Positions 34,839 through 45,815 of a stretch of 64,000 nucleotides of DNA are shown here, piece after piece; position 1 is the stretch's first letter; the number at the start of each line of letters is the position of its first letter. The translations under genes were made by a program, and so were the position numbers. This stretch comes from Chlorops oryzae (Eukaryota; Arthropoda; Insecta; Diptera; Chloropidae). The stretch spans positions 84,608,779 through 84,672,778 of the forward strand of contig CM035808.1 in NCBI GenBank assembly GCA_020466095.1, in the 5' to 3' direction. The notes below the pieces were generated by a model that made no database searches, had not been told where the DNA came from, and was given only the letters and a program-made list of their open reading frames with translations.

Positions 34839-35488
34839 TGTTGTGATTATTAGGGGAATGTATCAGTCTGGCTCCTCCAGACTACTACATAGACCTAAAT
34901 ATCCTTTTTAAATAAAAACCAGGACACAGGGAATTCATTTAAGTCCTTTTATTGATTTACTTATTATTTTAATTTACAATGTTTTGATCCTACTCTAGCT
35001 CCTAATTGACTCGAAGGACTTCCCTAATTCCCTGTCTAACACTTAAGTCTACGCTCCGCTGTCGTGGCCCTTGGGTGAGTACGTGCACCGGAGTTGAGAC
35101 TTTGAATACTGAATCAAGAGTCCCTCTTTTGATGTTGGTTCTTCTCTTTTATAAGTAGAAAGTGCTTAGGCTGCACTTTCTCGCCAAATCTGCAACACTT
35201 CCGCAAATGACGAACTGCTGCTGTGCAATCGCCCATTGCCCAATTTCGCTTTTCTCCATAACTTCGTATAACAGCTGGTGCTGACGTAGTCGTTGCTCTC
35301 ATTACCGCTGACCTACTTCTGCGTTCCAGTTCTAGTTCTGCTTTGTTGACGATATTGTGTCATTGTCTCCGATCGTTGCATTTCTTTTGTTTGCTTCTGT
35401 CCGTTATTCGCTGTTCTTGCGAAAACGTTTGGCTGCTCGATTCACGCTAGGTCGTACAGTGAGTACACGAATGTTGTAACTCACAACA
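34839..35488 (-). mobile_element. 5' LTR of element C
   Basis: Same 650 bp as the LTR at 27423-28072 (offset 7416). TATAAAAG is at 35146-35153 (minus). Confidence 0.93.
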
Positions 35489-35492
35489 CTAC

Positions 35493-36327
35493 CACAAAAC
35501 TTTAAAAACATATTTTGGCGGTAATTGATGATTTTAGCAAGTTCACATGGCTTTTTCCTACAAAATCAACGTCGGCAGAAGAAGCAGTCAGCTAATTGAC
35601 CGAATGGGCTAACATATTCGGGGCCCTGCATCGAATTATTAGCGATAAAGGCCCTGCATTTACATCGAATGCGTTCAAAGACTGGTGTAAGGCGGAAGAG
35701 GTAGAGCACGTACTAACGACAACTGGTGTAACAAGGGGTAATGGGCAGGTTGAACGCCTAAATCGAGTTGTGCTAAGTGTCATTTCGAAAATATCAGCAG
35801 ATCGATCAGAAACCTGGTATAAATACGTAAGAAAGGTACAAAGAGTCATCAAAAGCACCATCAACAAGTCAACTAAGCAAACACCATTTGAAATCATGTT
35901 TGGCGTCAAAATGAAGACACCAATGGATGTGAACATCAACGACATGATAGAAGCAGAAATAGCAGAAATATTTATGAAGGAACGTGACAGTACCAGAGAA
36001 AAAGCAAGAAAATAAATCGTTGTCGCTCAACAGGAATACAAAAAATACTTTGATAATCGTCGAAAAGTCGAAACGTCGTACGAAGTGGGAGACCTAATAG
36101 CCATCAAACGATCCCAGTTCACTACCGGAAAGAAGCTAGCCAACGAGTTTTTAGGTCCCTACGAAGTGAGCAAAGTTAAACGAAACGGTCGTTATGACGT
36201 CAAAAAGGCAGCAAATTTTAAAGGCCCCAACACTCCGTCAACAAGCTGCGACCTAATGAAATCCTTGAGGCAAGACGAACCCGAATGGTCCGGGACGGAA
36301 GACGAATTGTCGAATGGCCGAATGTGA
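35493..36327 (+). pseudogene. Element O: integrase core and GPY/F end
   Basis: After element C, the plus-strand integrase resumes: VIDDFSKFTWLFPTKS, IISDKGPAFTSNAF (second catalytic Asp), GNGQVERLNR (catalytic Glu), then GDLIAIKRSQ and FLGPYEVSKV (GPY/F module). Frames 35596-36015 and 36085-36327 are open; TAA at 36013 and an early TAA near 35592 break it. The match to the fragment ending at 27422 proves that C inserted into O. The finer family is not decided. Confidence 0.85.
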
Positions 36328-36704
36328 GATGAGAGAGAGAAGAAGAGAATATAAAGAAGCAAAGTGGCAGTCGCTCATGGCAAGTTGTTTGATTAAGTCG
36401 TTAGCGTGCATTTCTGAAGTTGTTTTCCCGTTACAGTTGTCAGTTGTCGGTACAAATCCGTTTACAGTTGCCGGTCGTCGAAAAGCCCAAACGTGAAGTG
36501 AACCATGAACAGAAACTTTTAAGAATATACTAACCGTCTAATAAGTGAATCAAATACTTACTCTTTTAAACAAAACTCTTACGAACTAAATATTTTACTA
36601 GAATACTTACCCTTTTTAAACAAAACACTTGTGAACTGAATATAGAATTTGGATTAAAGAAATTAAATCGAAATCCTTTCTCGTCTTACATATATATATA
36701 TATA
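36328..36704 (+). other. Probable 3' UTR/LTR of element O
   Basis: Begins with a purine-rich stretch (GAGATGAGAGAGAGAAG, about 36327) that could be the PPT, then CAGTTGTCAGTTGTCGG-type repeats. No matching 5' copy lies in the window, so the LTR limits cannot be set. Confidence 0.4.
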
Positions 36705-37411
36705 TGTATGTATACTCAATAGATAAAAAAGGAGGTGATAGGGGGCTCCAGACGGACAAAAAATCGTATGCCAGGGGGGGGGGGGGTCGCAAATGCAGCC
36801 CTGAAGAGTGACATGCAAAAAACAATATTTTGGTTTTTTTTCTGGAGCTTCTCACTTACAGTCCGTAAATTCAAAATCACATATGATATGAAAAGCTTGG
36901 CGGGTTTCCGTTAACACTGCATACTACAATTTTAAATAATTCAATTCCATTTTCTCTGGTACTATATATGTAATTTTGGCTTTTTAAGTGATTTAATTCA
37001 AAAGAAATACGATCGAGCCTCTTTTTTTTACTTTTTTCGAAAACTTTGAGTTTTTCTCTTCAATTTGATATCATGTTTGCTAAAAAAAGTTTCACAGTCA
37101 ATGCAAAACTAAGGTTTGAAAATAATTATTTTGTATTTTTGACTCCCAGAAAAGTTAATTTAATCAAATTTATTGAGCACACTTTTCTGCAGCATGAGAA
37201 AAAGAAAAATGTAAGAAATTTAAAAATTATTGAATAGTGTTTTAGTTTTACATATCCGCCTAAAAGTATGCTCACCAATTTAGTCGAATTCTTTCCGCGC
37301 CTCTAGCTCCTTACGAGTGCAAGATGAACCCACCTTTCCATACAATTTTTTGCTTGTATGGGTTTTCCCTATCACCTCCCTTTTTTGATCCATTGAGTAT
37401 GGAACACCCTG
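36705..37411. mobile_element. MITE with GGGTGTTCCATACTCAAT-type end
   Basis: The right end (inverted) reads CAGGGTGTTCCATACTCAAT, then GATCAAAAAAGGGAGGTGATAGGG. The left side has TATACTCAATAGAT and AAAAAAGGAGGTGATAGGG at 36710-36740 but its tip is replaced by a (TA)n run. The right edge CACCCTG is followed by TA. Consistent with a Tc1/mariner-type MITE that lost its left tip. Confidence 0.7.
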
Positions 37412-37984
37412 TATATATTAAAGTGGATCGTTTTGATTGACAAAAAGAATATAAATATTGCTACTGAAATAAGATTGTACAATCTTTTTGGAAAAAGAAT
37501 GCCCAGGGAACCATAGGTCAAACCCGAATTTGTTTCTTCTGCTTTTTAAAAAGAAGTTCCATCTTAAATATGCCTAAAAGCGTGCTACAAATTATTGAAA
37601 TTTCTACCTTATCAAAAATGTTTTTAAATTGAATTTTTCTTATTTTGATTCTTAGCATAATTTTAAGCATGAGAAATAATAAAATGTTGCTTGAAAAATC
37701 ATCACAAATTGGCCATTTTAGGACAGTTATTAAAGAAGATGTAAAAATTTTTCAATGGCTCGAGTTTTAAAGGAACTTTGAAGTGATTGTTTCTCTGCTT
37801 TTGGAAATGTTTTCACCAACAATAATGACAAAAATAAATGCAATATAGCATAAAAAACCGTTGTTTGCAAAAGCAAAAGGGAAAAATTCACATTTTACCT
37901 ATAGCTTCTTCGGCATAATAATTAAGTATGGGCAACAGAATAATATTCCGCAAGGGAAATTGGAGGTTACAAAATCAATCCACC

Positions 37985-38061
<77 letters not shown>

Positions 38062-38142
38062 GGTATTTGTCCGCATATACATGTACCTCTAATTTGTGGC
38101 GGGAATAGTTGCAACAATGTTAATATTTATTGTCATTTTATA
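37412..38142. other. Non-coding stretch with (TA)n
   Basis: No gene seen. A (TA) run of about 70 bp at 37988-38057 is the only structure. Confidence 0.45.
37988..38057. repeat. (TA)n microsatellite
   Basis: Uninterrupted TA dinucleotides of about 35 units. Confidence 0.95.
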
Positions 38143-38700
38143 TGCGAGTAGCCCGTAAGCGTTCGGGGTTTTTCTCTTCTGAGAGAGAGGAACTGTTAGA
38201 GAGTTTTCTGTACGAATCGTATGCCCTCGTTAAAACAATTAAATCAATTGTTTTAAAATTATCCATCAATTTTGTCGGTTAACCTATTGCAATTTGCAAT
38301 TTTTGATAGCTTCCTTAAAAATTTTGTCTTCTTGGCATCTGTTGCCATATCTTCAAACAAACGTGTTTTTGCTCGTGAAACAACCAATCGAGATAGTTTG
38401 TAATCAATTGCCTTGTTGCGAGGTAATTCAATCCACACACTCTCTATTCTTCGGCAATATAATTATTTTACGGTATTCTTCAAGTTGATTTTATAATTTC
38501 TTGTTCGATGTCTTGTTAAAAAATTGTTTTTTCTCCTGACTTTTCCCTTCTGCAAAATGTTTCTCCTGGAAAGGTTTTCTACATCAATTGTCTCCACGCC
38601 TTTTGCGTTAGCTTGGATCGTCACTGTCTCTGCAGTACAAATACTTTCGCTAGCGTTGGCTATCGGAAGTAAGAGTTTTCTGCATTATTTTTGCTATATG
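38143..38700 (-). pseudogene. Decayed copy of element B protease region
   Basis: Word-by-word similarity to 23870-24420 in the same orientation (GAGTAGCCCGT..GCGTTCGGG, TTTTCTGTACGAATC, TTGTCGGTTAACCTATTGCA, then GTCTCTGCAGTACAAATACTT). Many indels; not translatable. Confidence 0.8.
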
Positions 38701-39429
38701 GGAAAGTATTTTATTGTTCACGAAAAAAAATTTCCCTTACAATATATGCGGGTAGGGCTTGATTTAATATAAAAGTAAATAGTAGTTTAAAAAAACATGC
38801 ATGATTGGTAAACTCCATGCTGTCAACGCCAAAACAAAAACTATAAAAAGCAAACGCACTTCTAAAACTCTTAACTATGTATTTACATGCTTGAAAACTG
38901 AAAAACACCTATTAAACACAAACTAATTCTTTAAGAGCTGTTTATGCATGGTGCCTACTTAATTTTTTGCTCCTTATTATGTTTTAAGAAAGTAAAATTG
39001 AATTTGGTCTAAGTATTCAACGTCCGATTTTGATTAGCTGGCGACGCTTTATTCTGTATATTTGCTTGAACCTGACTAGGGAAAACGAAGTTCTGATCAG
39101 GTTTTACTTAAATGGTTGAAAATATGCACGCACCATATTTTCTACGCAGTATATACAGTGCGGTACAGCGTGTCTGTGCTACCCATAACCGTAGTTTTCG
39201 TAGTTTCTAGTATAATTTTTAATTTTTAAAACCGAAGAATTGTATATGAGGAAACACGACACCTTTTTATGACAACTAGAGTTGTTTAGCCAAAAAATGG
39301 GACGGTAAGAGGTATATTATCCTCATGTTAACCACTTTTCGGAATAAGGGCTAATTTTCTTAATAAATATTCTCCGTGAATGTTTTAAATATGTTATCCT
39401 TGTGCTTTTTTGTTCTAAATATATTAAAT

Positions 39430-39897
39430 TTAAATGTATATGGCAAAAAGATCAAAAGATCTTTTTTTTTATTGCGGTACCAAACATATTCCTTTGATTT
39501 CAGAAAATAATTCGAGCTTAACCGCTTTTGTACCCCCGCTTAGGGGTAGACATGGCCATGTTTCGTCACTTCGCCACTCGTGACTCATTAGTGCCTTTGA
39601 GGTGCTAAGGAGTTTGAAAATTCAAACAACTTATATGTGAAGCCTTTCTTAAAGCTTCTGAGAATTATACGCACTAGTTATAAAAAACTAATGGTATTTA
39701 GGGAACGTTTACCTTTGGTTAACGAATTTTCCCAGCTTTGACTTAAACCATGATTAGGCTTTAGTATTCACTCGTGCTCCAGTGTTATTTAAATGTATAT
39801 GGCAAACAGATCAAAAGATCTTTTTTTGATTGCGGTACCAAACATATTCCTTTGATTTCAGAAATTATTCGAGCTCAACCGCTTTTGCACCCCCGCC
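39430..39897 (+). repeat. Direct repeat of about 110 bp, two copies
   Basis: 39430-39540 and 39789-39897 share TAAATGTATATGGCAAA, the palindrome AGATCAAAAGATCTTTTTTT, TGCGGTACCAAACATATTCC and CCGCTTTTG.ACCCCCGC. 360 bp apart, nature unknown. Confidence 0.85.
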
Positions 39898-39979
39898 TAT
39901 TAAATTTTTATCAAGTCGGACACGAAAAATATATTTCTCCCAACAAACATTATTATGATCCGATTCAAGAACTGAGTTG

Positions 39980-39981
<2 letters not shown>

Positions 39982-40041
<60 letters not shown>
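39982..40041. repeat. (TA)n microsatellite
   Basis: About 30 TA units. Confidence 0.95.
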
Positions 40042-40047
<6 letters not shown>

Positions 40048-40577
40048 GTGTTCGTCAACTTTGCACTCACGTGCTCCTGAAAAAATGGCTTCAAAAACTG
40101 GCTGACGTCTGGCCACTTTGTTTGTTGGATTTTTATTTCGGTTGCGACGAGAGTTTTCTTCGAAAAACATTTTGGCTGCTACTGTTGGGTTCCAGTATGC
40201 CAAAATTAGCATATTCGTATGAATATTTATTTTCCGTGTCGATTACCATTGATGATCGCAATTTTGTTTTTGGTCGATTATTTGCTTCAATCATTATTTA
40301 GTGGCTGCGTACTGTGGTAGCCAAAAAAAGGCTGAAAGCTGTTTTTGTTGCCGTTGAATTTAATTTAAAAATAATAATGTTTTTTATTATTTTGGCTTAC
40401 AAATTTTCAACTACCGAAACCCGAAGTGCCAACTACCGAAATGAAATGCCAACTACCGGTTTTACGCAAAAAAAAAAAAACGGCTTACCTTAAGCACTGC
40501 TTTTAACTTAAGGTCCTACCGATGTTGTTCGGGGTAATGCACTTGGGGACTTTACAGGCATGCCTTCATTGTTTTAA

Positions 40578-40815
40578 CCCTTTCAAACCGGATTTTTTTT
40601 TCAAAGGTGCAAGCTTTTTTTTGATGTTGATTGGTTGGTTAGGGCTCAAATAATGTGTCATAAGGTGGGTTTTTAAAAACTAGTCAGGACAACATGAATG
40701 TGCTGGGACAGGGATGTCCCATCAGTAAAATACTATGGGACATATACGTCCCAACAGTAGTATAATATATGAGAAAAGTCAATGGGACACATGTGTCCCG
40801 TCAGGTTCGAAAGGG
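40578..40815. mobile_element. piggyBac-like MITE
   Basis: 238 bp with inverted ends CCCTTTCAAACCGGA and CCCTTTCGAACCTGA, each next to TTAA (40574-40577 and 40816-40819). TTAA duplication and CCC ends are diagnostic of piggyBac-type transposition. Inside are the palindromes GGGACATATACGTCCC and GGGACACATGTGTCCC. Confidence 0.88.
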
Positions 40816-41579
40816 TTAAACTTACTTTTTCGCTACTTTTTGGCATTTTGCAGAGCTAAAGTTATTAGGCCTCACTTTAGAAAAATGTTTTACAGTTTTG
40901 GCGAGCACGCGGTATAAATCCCTGCGTTGGTGTGTTAAAAAAGGCTTTTCTTTGAATATATATTGAAATTTGTGAATAAGAGGTATTGAGCTTAAAGACT
41001 GTTTGTTACATTCATAGCGAACGCCTTCCCGTTAACAATTTGCTTTTCATTTCTTTCGGAGCATTAAACAAGCTTTTCGATCCGTCAATGTGACTTAATT
41101 GGGCTGACTTGGGAATTCTTCGAATCAGTACAGCAAATAATGCCGCATAGGAAGCTCAAAAAGTTTTTCTTTTACTTTCGGCATTTCACACTGTGTTGTT
41201 AGTTTCGCTCTACGCAAGTTGTCTTACAATTAAACAATGATAACGTGACTGATTTTGCAGAACTATATTCTGTTACCCTTTTCATACCTATGGTTTTTAA
41301 AGCGCTGGTTTGAGGTGAGTATGTTGATGTCTGTAGTGCTCGTGAGACAATTGCCACCATTTAGTCTGTTAAATTTTTTGTTCGTAGCTCTCTGTGAAAA
41401 CTTTGAAAACATATCTCGTTTCTTTCAAAAATAAAATTTTACCATTTGTTATAAATTATAGTCTTATAAATATTTCTGCATTGATAGAATAGCGTAAATT
41501 GTTCTTTGAAGTAATCATGTTTCGTAGAACATATTCCTAAAATTTTTTATATGTGCTTATCTCTGCTTTATATTTTCAG

Positions 41580-42379
41580 ACTACTGGAATATGTCCTTAT
41601 TTGCCTTACTGTATTTGAATATAACGCTCGTCTTTTCATCCAGTCTCTATGATTATTTCATGAGAAGAAACTGGAAGAATAAAAGTGTTTCTCATTTGGA
41701 ATACTACACAAGAAGTCCAAGAGATCTGTGTAAGTAAATTGAGAAATCAATCACTACGGGTTCTAATGAATTCTCAATATTCAGGCGACAACCTTCTTGT
41801 TTCATATTCAATTACTAGGAACTGGTACCGATTTGATCATTCTTCAAAACAAGAGTGCGGCAGGAATCTCCGTTTTCTTGATTGTTTAAAGTTCTTTTCT
41901 ATGTTTCTGGTTATTTTTGCTCATACAGTGTGGGGTTTGTATGAAGCAGGCTTGGAAAATCCTCAAGATCCCGAGAGAATGTTACACACTCTTTCTGGCA
42001 CGCTTTTGATAAGTGGATCAATAATAACTACGACATTTTTTGTCATCAGTGGATTTCTTCTAGGTCTTGGTTGGATTGAAGCAACCAACAAAACAAATGA
42101 AAGTTCTTGGAAACAATATGCCAAGTTGCTCATCAAGTTCAATGCCTTTCGATATATAAGGTAAAACGTGTTATACTTTTCAATATAGTTAGGTGAAAGA
42201 TGCTATCTTACAGACTAACAGTGCCATATGCTGTCATTATATTGTTGAGCGGTTATAACTACGAAACTCCCGGTGGTCCATTGTGGCGACATATAGTGCA
42301 ACGAGAACAGCTTTGTTGCAGGAAAAATTGGTGGATAAATGTGCTGTATCTCAATAACCATATCAATTGTAACGAACGT
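41580..42379 (+). pseudogene. nrf-6-like acyltransferase (Acyl_transf_3), three exons
   Basis: Three exons with good splice sites: A 41580-41729 (acceptor TATTTTCAG, donor GTAAGT), B 41785-42160 (acceptor AATATTCAG, donor GTAAAA) and C 42214-42379 (acceptor ATCTTACAG, donor GTAAGT). Phases agree (one base of a codon ends A; two bases end B). The protein shows LYDYF after a hydrophobic stretch, SITRNWYRF, LRFLDCLKFFSM, VIFAHTVW, TFFVISGFLLGLG, RYIRLTVPYAV, GPLWRHIVQRE and CRKNWWINVLYLNN, the core of the nose-resistant-to-fluoxetine family of membrane acyltransferases. The upstream NRF domain and the following exon (normally with TWYLA.DMQ) are not recognised; a hydrophobic remnant FGIIAITLLFAIRF lies near 42460. 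Probably a gene fragment or decaying duplicate; a live gene with distant exons is possible. Confidence 0.75.
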
Positions 42380-42424
42380 GTAAGTAAAAAAGATCATGGC
42401 ATTATAACTTATGGTTTGAAATGA

Positions 42425-43059
42425 TGAGCGACTAAGTCTGACGGGTAACAAAAATGTTACCTTTGGGATCATTGCCATTACTTTATTATTCGCAATCAGA
42501 TTCTCACTTTTACTCCTCAATGGAACAAATACATAATAATTTGTTAAATTTATTACTTTTATTTAAAAATTATAAGGGGTGTAATTGGTAAGCATTTTAT
42601 GATTTTTCAACAGATACATAAGTAAAACATACAAAAAAACATGATTTTTTACTGTCGATACAGGCAATACAAAAATTCAATTAAACCAATTTTTAAAAAA
42701 GCAGCTAAAACACATCGTCTTTACAAAAACATCGTCACGGTTAATGGACTTATCAGATCTGTGTTGCATCGTAGAACTGTTAAAAAATATTTGTACGTTA
42801 AGCAATTTTGCTAAGCCTTTTTCAGACGCACAGAAAAGGGAAAGTTAATTTAACGGTACTACAATGTGTGCCAACAATCTCCTTATTTAAAATGTTGCCC
42901 AATGATATTAGCATATATACAGTTTATTATACAGCAAAAGCAATTTCTTTCACTTAATTTACAAATGAACTTTTTGGATATAAAATTTGGCGTTTTTACT
43001 TTGTTAAATAATGAGTTTGTTTGATTTAATGCTAAACGGTTTTTTCTTTAAAGGCAGAA
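42425..43059. other. Non-coding stretch
   Basis: Apart from the hydrophobic remnant near 42460, nothing is recognised. Confidence 0.4.
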
Positions 43060-43079
43060 AAAAGCTAATATGAAATCAT

Positions 43080-45293
43080 TTGTTTTTATCTGTTTTTGCG
43101 ACTGACGCCAAAGGACGACTTTATACAGTAAATCCCAGTCATGCTGAATGCTTTTATTTGCGTCTGCTGTTGACTCATATTCGTGGCCCTACGTCTTTTT
43201 TAAGTTTGAAAACAATTAACGAGCATTTGTGCCATACTTTTCATCAAGCATGCGAGGTATTGAACTTACTTGAAAACGATAACCATTGGGATGCAACACT
43301 TTTGGATGCATCGGCTACAGGCACACCCCATCAAGTACGAACATTATTTCCTATTTTTATCGTAACATGTTTTCCATCAAATACGTTCGAACTATAGTAA
43401 AGCTATCGTGACTATATGGCCGAGGATATTTTGCATAGAATGCGCCGTATCGCTGATAATCATGAATTAATTTTTACATTGGAAATGTATAATGAGGCAT
43501 TGGTTTTCATTGAAGGTATGTGTTTAGCGATCGCTAATAAATTATTGCCACAATTAGGTTTACCTGCTTTTGATCGATCAATGCATAACGCATTTAATCT
43601 AGAAATGCAACGTGAGCTACAATACGATTTAAATGAACTGAACACATTTATAAATATAAATCCCCAAAAATGAATCGAGAACCAAAAAATTCATATGAGA
43701 CCATTGTGCAAGCTGTTCAAAACGGAAACGGAGGTATATTTTTTTTGGATGCACCAGGAGGTACCGGAAAAACGTTTTTGATTTCTTTGCTTTTAGCGAA
43801 TATAAGATCAGAAAGATAAACAGCATTAGCACTGGCATCGTCTGGAATAGCCGCTACATTATTGGATGGTGGTCGAACAGCCCACTCCGCACTTTGACTA
43901 CCAATAAATATTCAGAACAATGAATGTCCAACCTGTAATATTTCAACCAATTCTAGCATGGGACAAGTATTGTTACAATGCAAATTAATAATGTGGGATG
44001 AATGTACGATGGCCCATCATAAATCAGTAGAAGCGCTGGACAGCACTTTGCAAGATATACGTTGTAATGGAGAAATATTTGGTGGTGCTTTAATATTATT
44101 AGCTGGTGATTTCCGCCAAACATTGCGTGTGTTTCCCCGTTCAACTGCAGCTGATGAATTAAATGCATGTTCAAAATCATCCCGTTTATGGCGCCATGTA
44201 CAGACACTGACTTAAAGTACAAATGTGCGTGTTCAAATGCAAAATGATCCATGGGCTGATGAATTTTCAAGGCAAGTATTAGCTATTGGAAACGGACAAA
44301 TTCGTGTTGATGCGGTGACTGGCTTAATCAATTTGCCTAAAAATTTTTGTAATTACGTACAAAAGAAAGAAGAATTTATTTCAAGCGTTTTTCCAAATGT
44401 TGCGCAAAATTATCGAAGCCATAATTGGTAAGCTGAAAGAGCGATACTAGCTGCAAAAAATAAAGACGTTTCCCAATTGAATGCAGATACTCTAAGTGAC
44501 ATGCCTGGTCAAGTTTTAACATACAGTGGAACCTCGATTATCCGGCATGCACCGGACCAAGCAGTGCGCCGGATAATCAAATCGCCGGTTAATCGAGTAA
44601 ATCTGAAAATTTTGAGTAGCAGCAAAACAAAGTCACACAAGCTATATAATGGTCTATATTCTTTGTTTTTTATTGAAAAAAAGAGAATCAATTTATATTT
44701 TTTGCAAAGAAATCTGACATTTTCGATTGTTTTACTTTGATTTCTGACTTTTTTTCCGCTAAATTGCGAAAAAAAATTGAGCCGTCAGCGCGCCGATTAA
44801 CCGAGACGCCGGTTAATCGAGAGCCGGATAACCGAGGTTCCACTGTATATATCAATTGATAAAGTAGTGAACCAAGATGACGCTGTGAATTATCCAGCCG
44901 AATTTTTGAATTCTTTGGATTTGCCAGGGCTACCACTTCATCGTTTGCAAATCAAAATTGGTGCACCCATTATTTTGTTTCAAAATATTAATCAGCCTCG
45001 ATTGTGCAACGGTACAAGAATAGCTGTCAAAAAGCTGTCCTCTGATCTCACCAGATTTACCTTTTGACTTTAAAAGATTGCAATTTCTTATTCGACTTGC
45101 GCTTGCCATGACAATAAATAAGGCGCAGGGGCAATCATTACAATTATGCGGAATTTACTTAGAATATCCTTGCTTTTCTCATGGTCAATTGTACGTATCA
45201 TGCTCGCGTGTAGGAAAACCATCAGCTCTGTTTATTTATACTACAACTCACGGCAAAACAAAAAATGTTGTTAACAAAAGGGCTCTGCAATAG
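43080..45293 (+). pseudogene. Helitron Pif1-like helicase, broken
   Basis: Successive frames give CFYLRLLLTHIRGPTSF, MAEDIL, then the helicase proper: DAPGGTGKTFL (Walker A, about 43753), ALASSGIAATLL, LIMWDECTMAHH (Walker B), [29 protein letters not shown], and the end [13 protein letters not shown]...[10 protein letters not shown]. This is the C-terminal helicase half of a RepHel protein, which unwinds DNA during rolling-circle transposition. Stops near 43395, 43671, 43817, 43897 and 44214 and a MITE at 44524 kill it. A short duplicate of the FGGALILLAGDFRQ segment lies at 45475-45520. Confidence 0.88.
44524..44845. mobile_element. Tigger-like MITE within the Helitron helicase
   Basis: 322 bp with inverted ends CAGTGGAACCTCGATTATCC and CAGTGGAACCTCGGTTATCC, flanked by TA (44522-44523 and 44846-44847). 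Contains internal inverted GCCGGTTAATCGAG words. Confidence 0.92.
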
Positions 45294-45690
45294 TATACAT
45301 ACTAACTTATAATTTTTATGCAAGATATATACGTAGGAAACAATTCGAATAAATTCAATATGAAAGCAGAATTCAGAAAAAATGAACGCAGAAATGGAAA
45401 AAAGTAAGTATTATATTATAGAATTCGTATTTATCAATCTAATTTTTTGGTATCCTTTAGTAAAGGATAAATATTTGGTGGTGCTTTAATATTATTGGCT
45501 GGTGATTTCCGCCAAAAATAGAGAACGCAAAAAAAAATCAATAAATGGCTTAGACGTATAGTTTATGTCTTGAAAACAGGATTTCATCTGTTTGTAAATT
45601 TTTCATCCTTTTATTTAGATTCTAGATCAAAAGAGTTCTTATGTTATTAACCATTTCCACAAACATGGAAGGAACTTAATATCAAACGAA

Positions 45691-45723
45691 AACGACGCGT
45701 GCGAAGCCGCGGGTATCAGCTAA
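45691..45723 (+). terminator. Helitron 3' hairpin and CTAA end
   Basis: CGCG...CGCG stem around GTGCGAAGC, then GGTATCAGCTAA. Typical Helitron termination structure. Confidence 0.65.
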
Positions 45724-45815
45724 ATGGGTAGATGGTTAGTTGGGTAGATGGGTAGATAGGTATATGGGTAGATGAGTAGATGGGTAGATAGGTAGATGGG
45801 TAGATGGGTAGATGG
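45724..45815 (+). repeat. (GGGTAGAT)n minisatellite
   Basis: About eleven 8-bp units with few substitutions, immediately after the Helitron end. Confidence 0.9.

Larger units (their letters stand above)
27423..35488 (-). mobile_element. Element C: complete non-autonomous LTR retroelement
   Basis: An 8066-bp element with two 650-bp LTRs (27423-28072 and 34839-35488) in which I saw no difference, flanked by the 4-bp duplication CTAC (27419-27422, 35489-35492). On the minus strand it has PBS, env-type splice donor, gag with five zinc knuckles, a frameshift site, a 324-codon pol-derived protein, an A-rich tail and PPT. It lacks RT, RNase H, integrase and env. Removing the 1.6-kb foldback in gag gives about 6.4 kb. 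Gag, PBS, splice donor and frameshift cassette match D2, so it probably depended on a D-type relative for replication. Confidence 0.92.
43060..45723 (+). mobile_element. Helitron remnant
   Basis: Contains a broken Pif1-like helicase and, at the right, a GC-rich hairpin (GACGCGTGCGAAGCCGCGGG) followed by ATCAGCTAA, the usual hairpin plus CTRR ending of Helitrons. The base after CTAA is A rather than the usual T. The left end (TC) and the Rep part are not found. Confidence 0.72.

Noticed and set aside
41250..41320. Short exon-like segment (TTTTGCAG ... GAGGTGAGT) upstream of the acyltransferase exons
   Set aside because: Encoded residues fit no known part of the family upstream of exon A; splice-like words may be chance.
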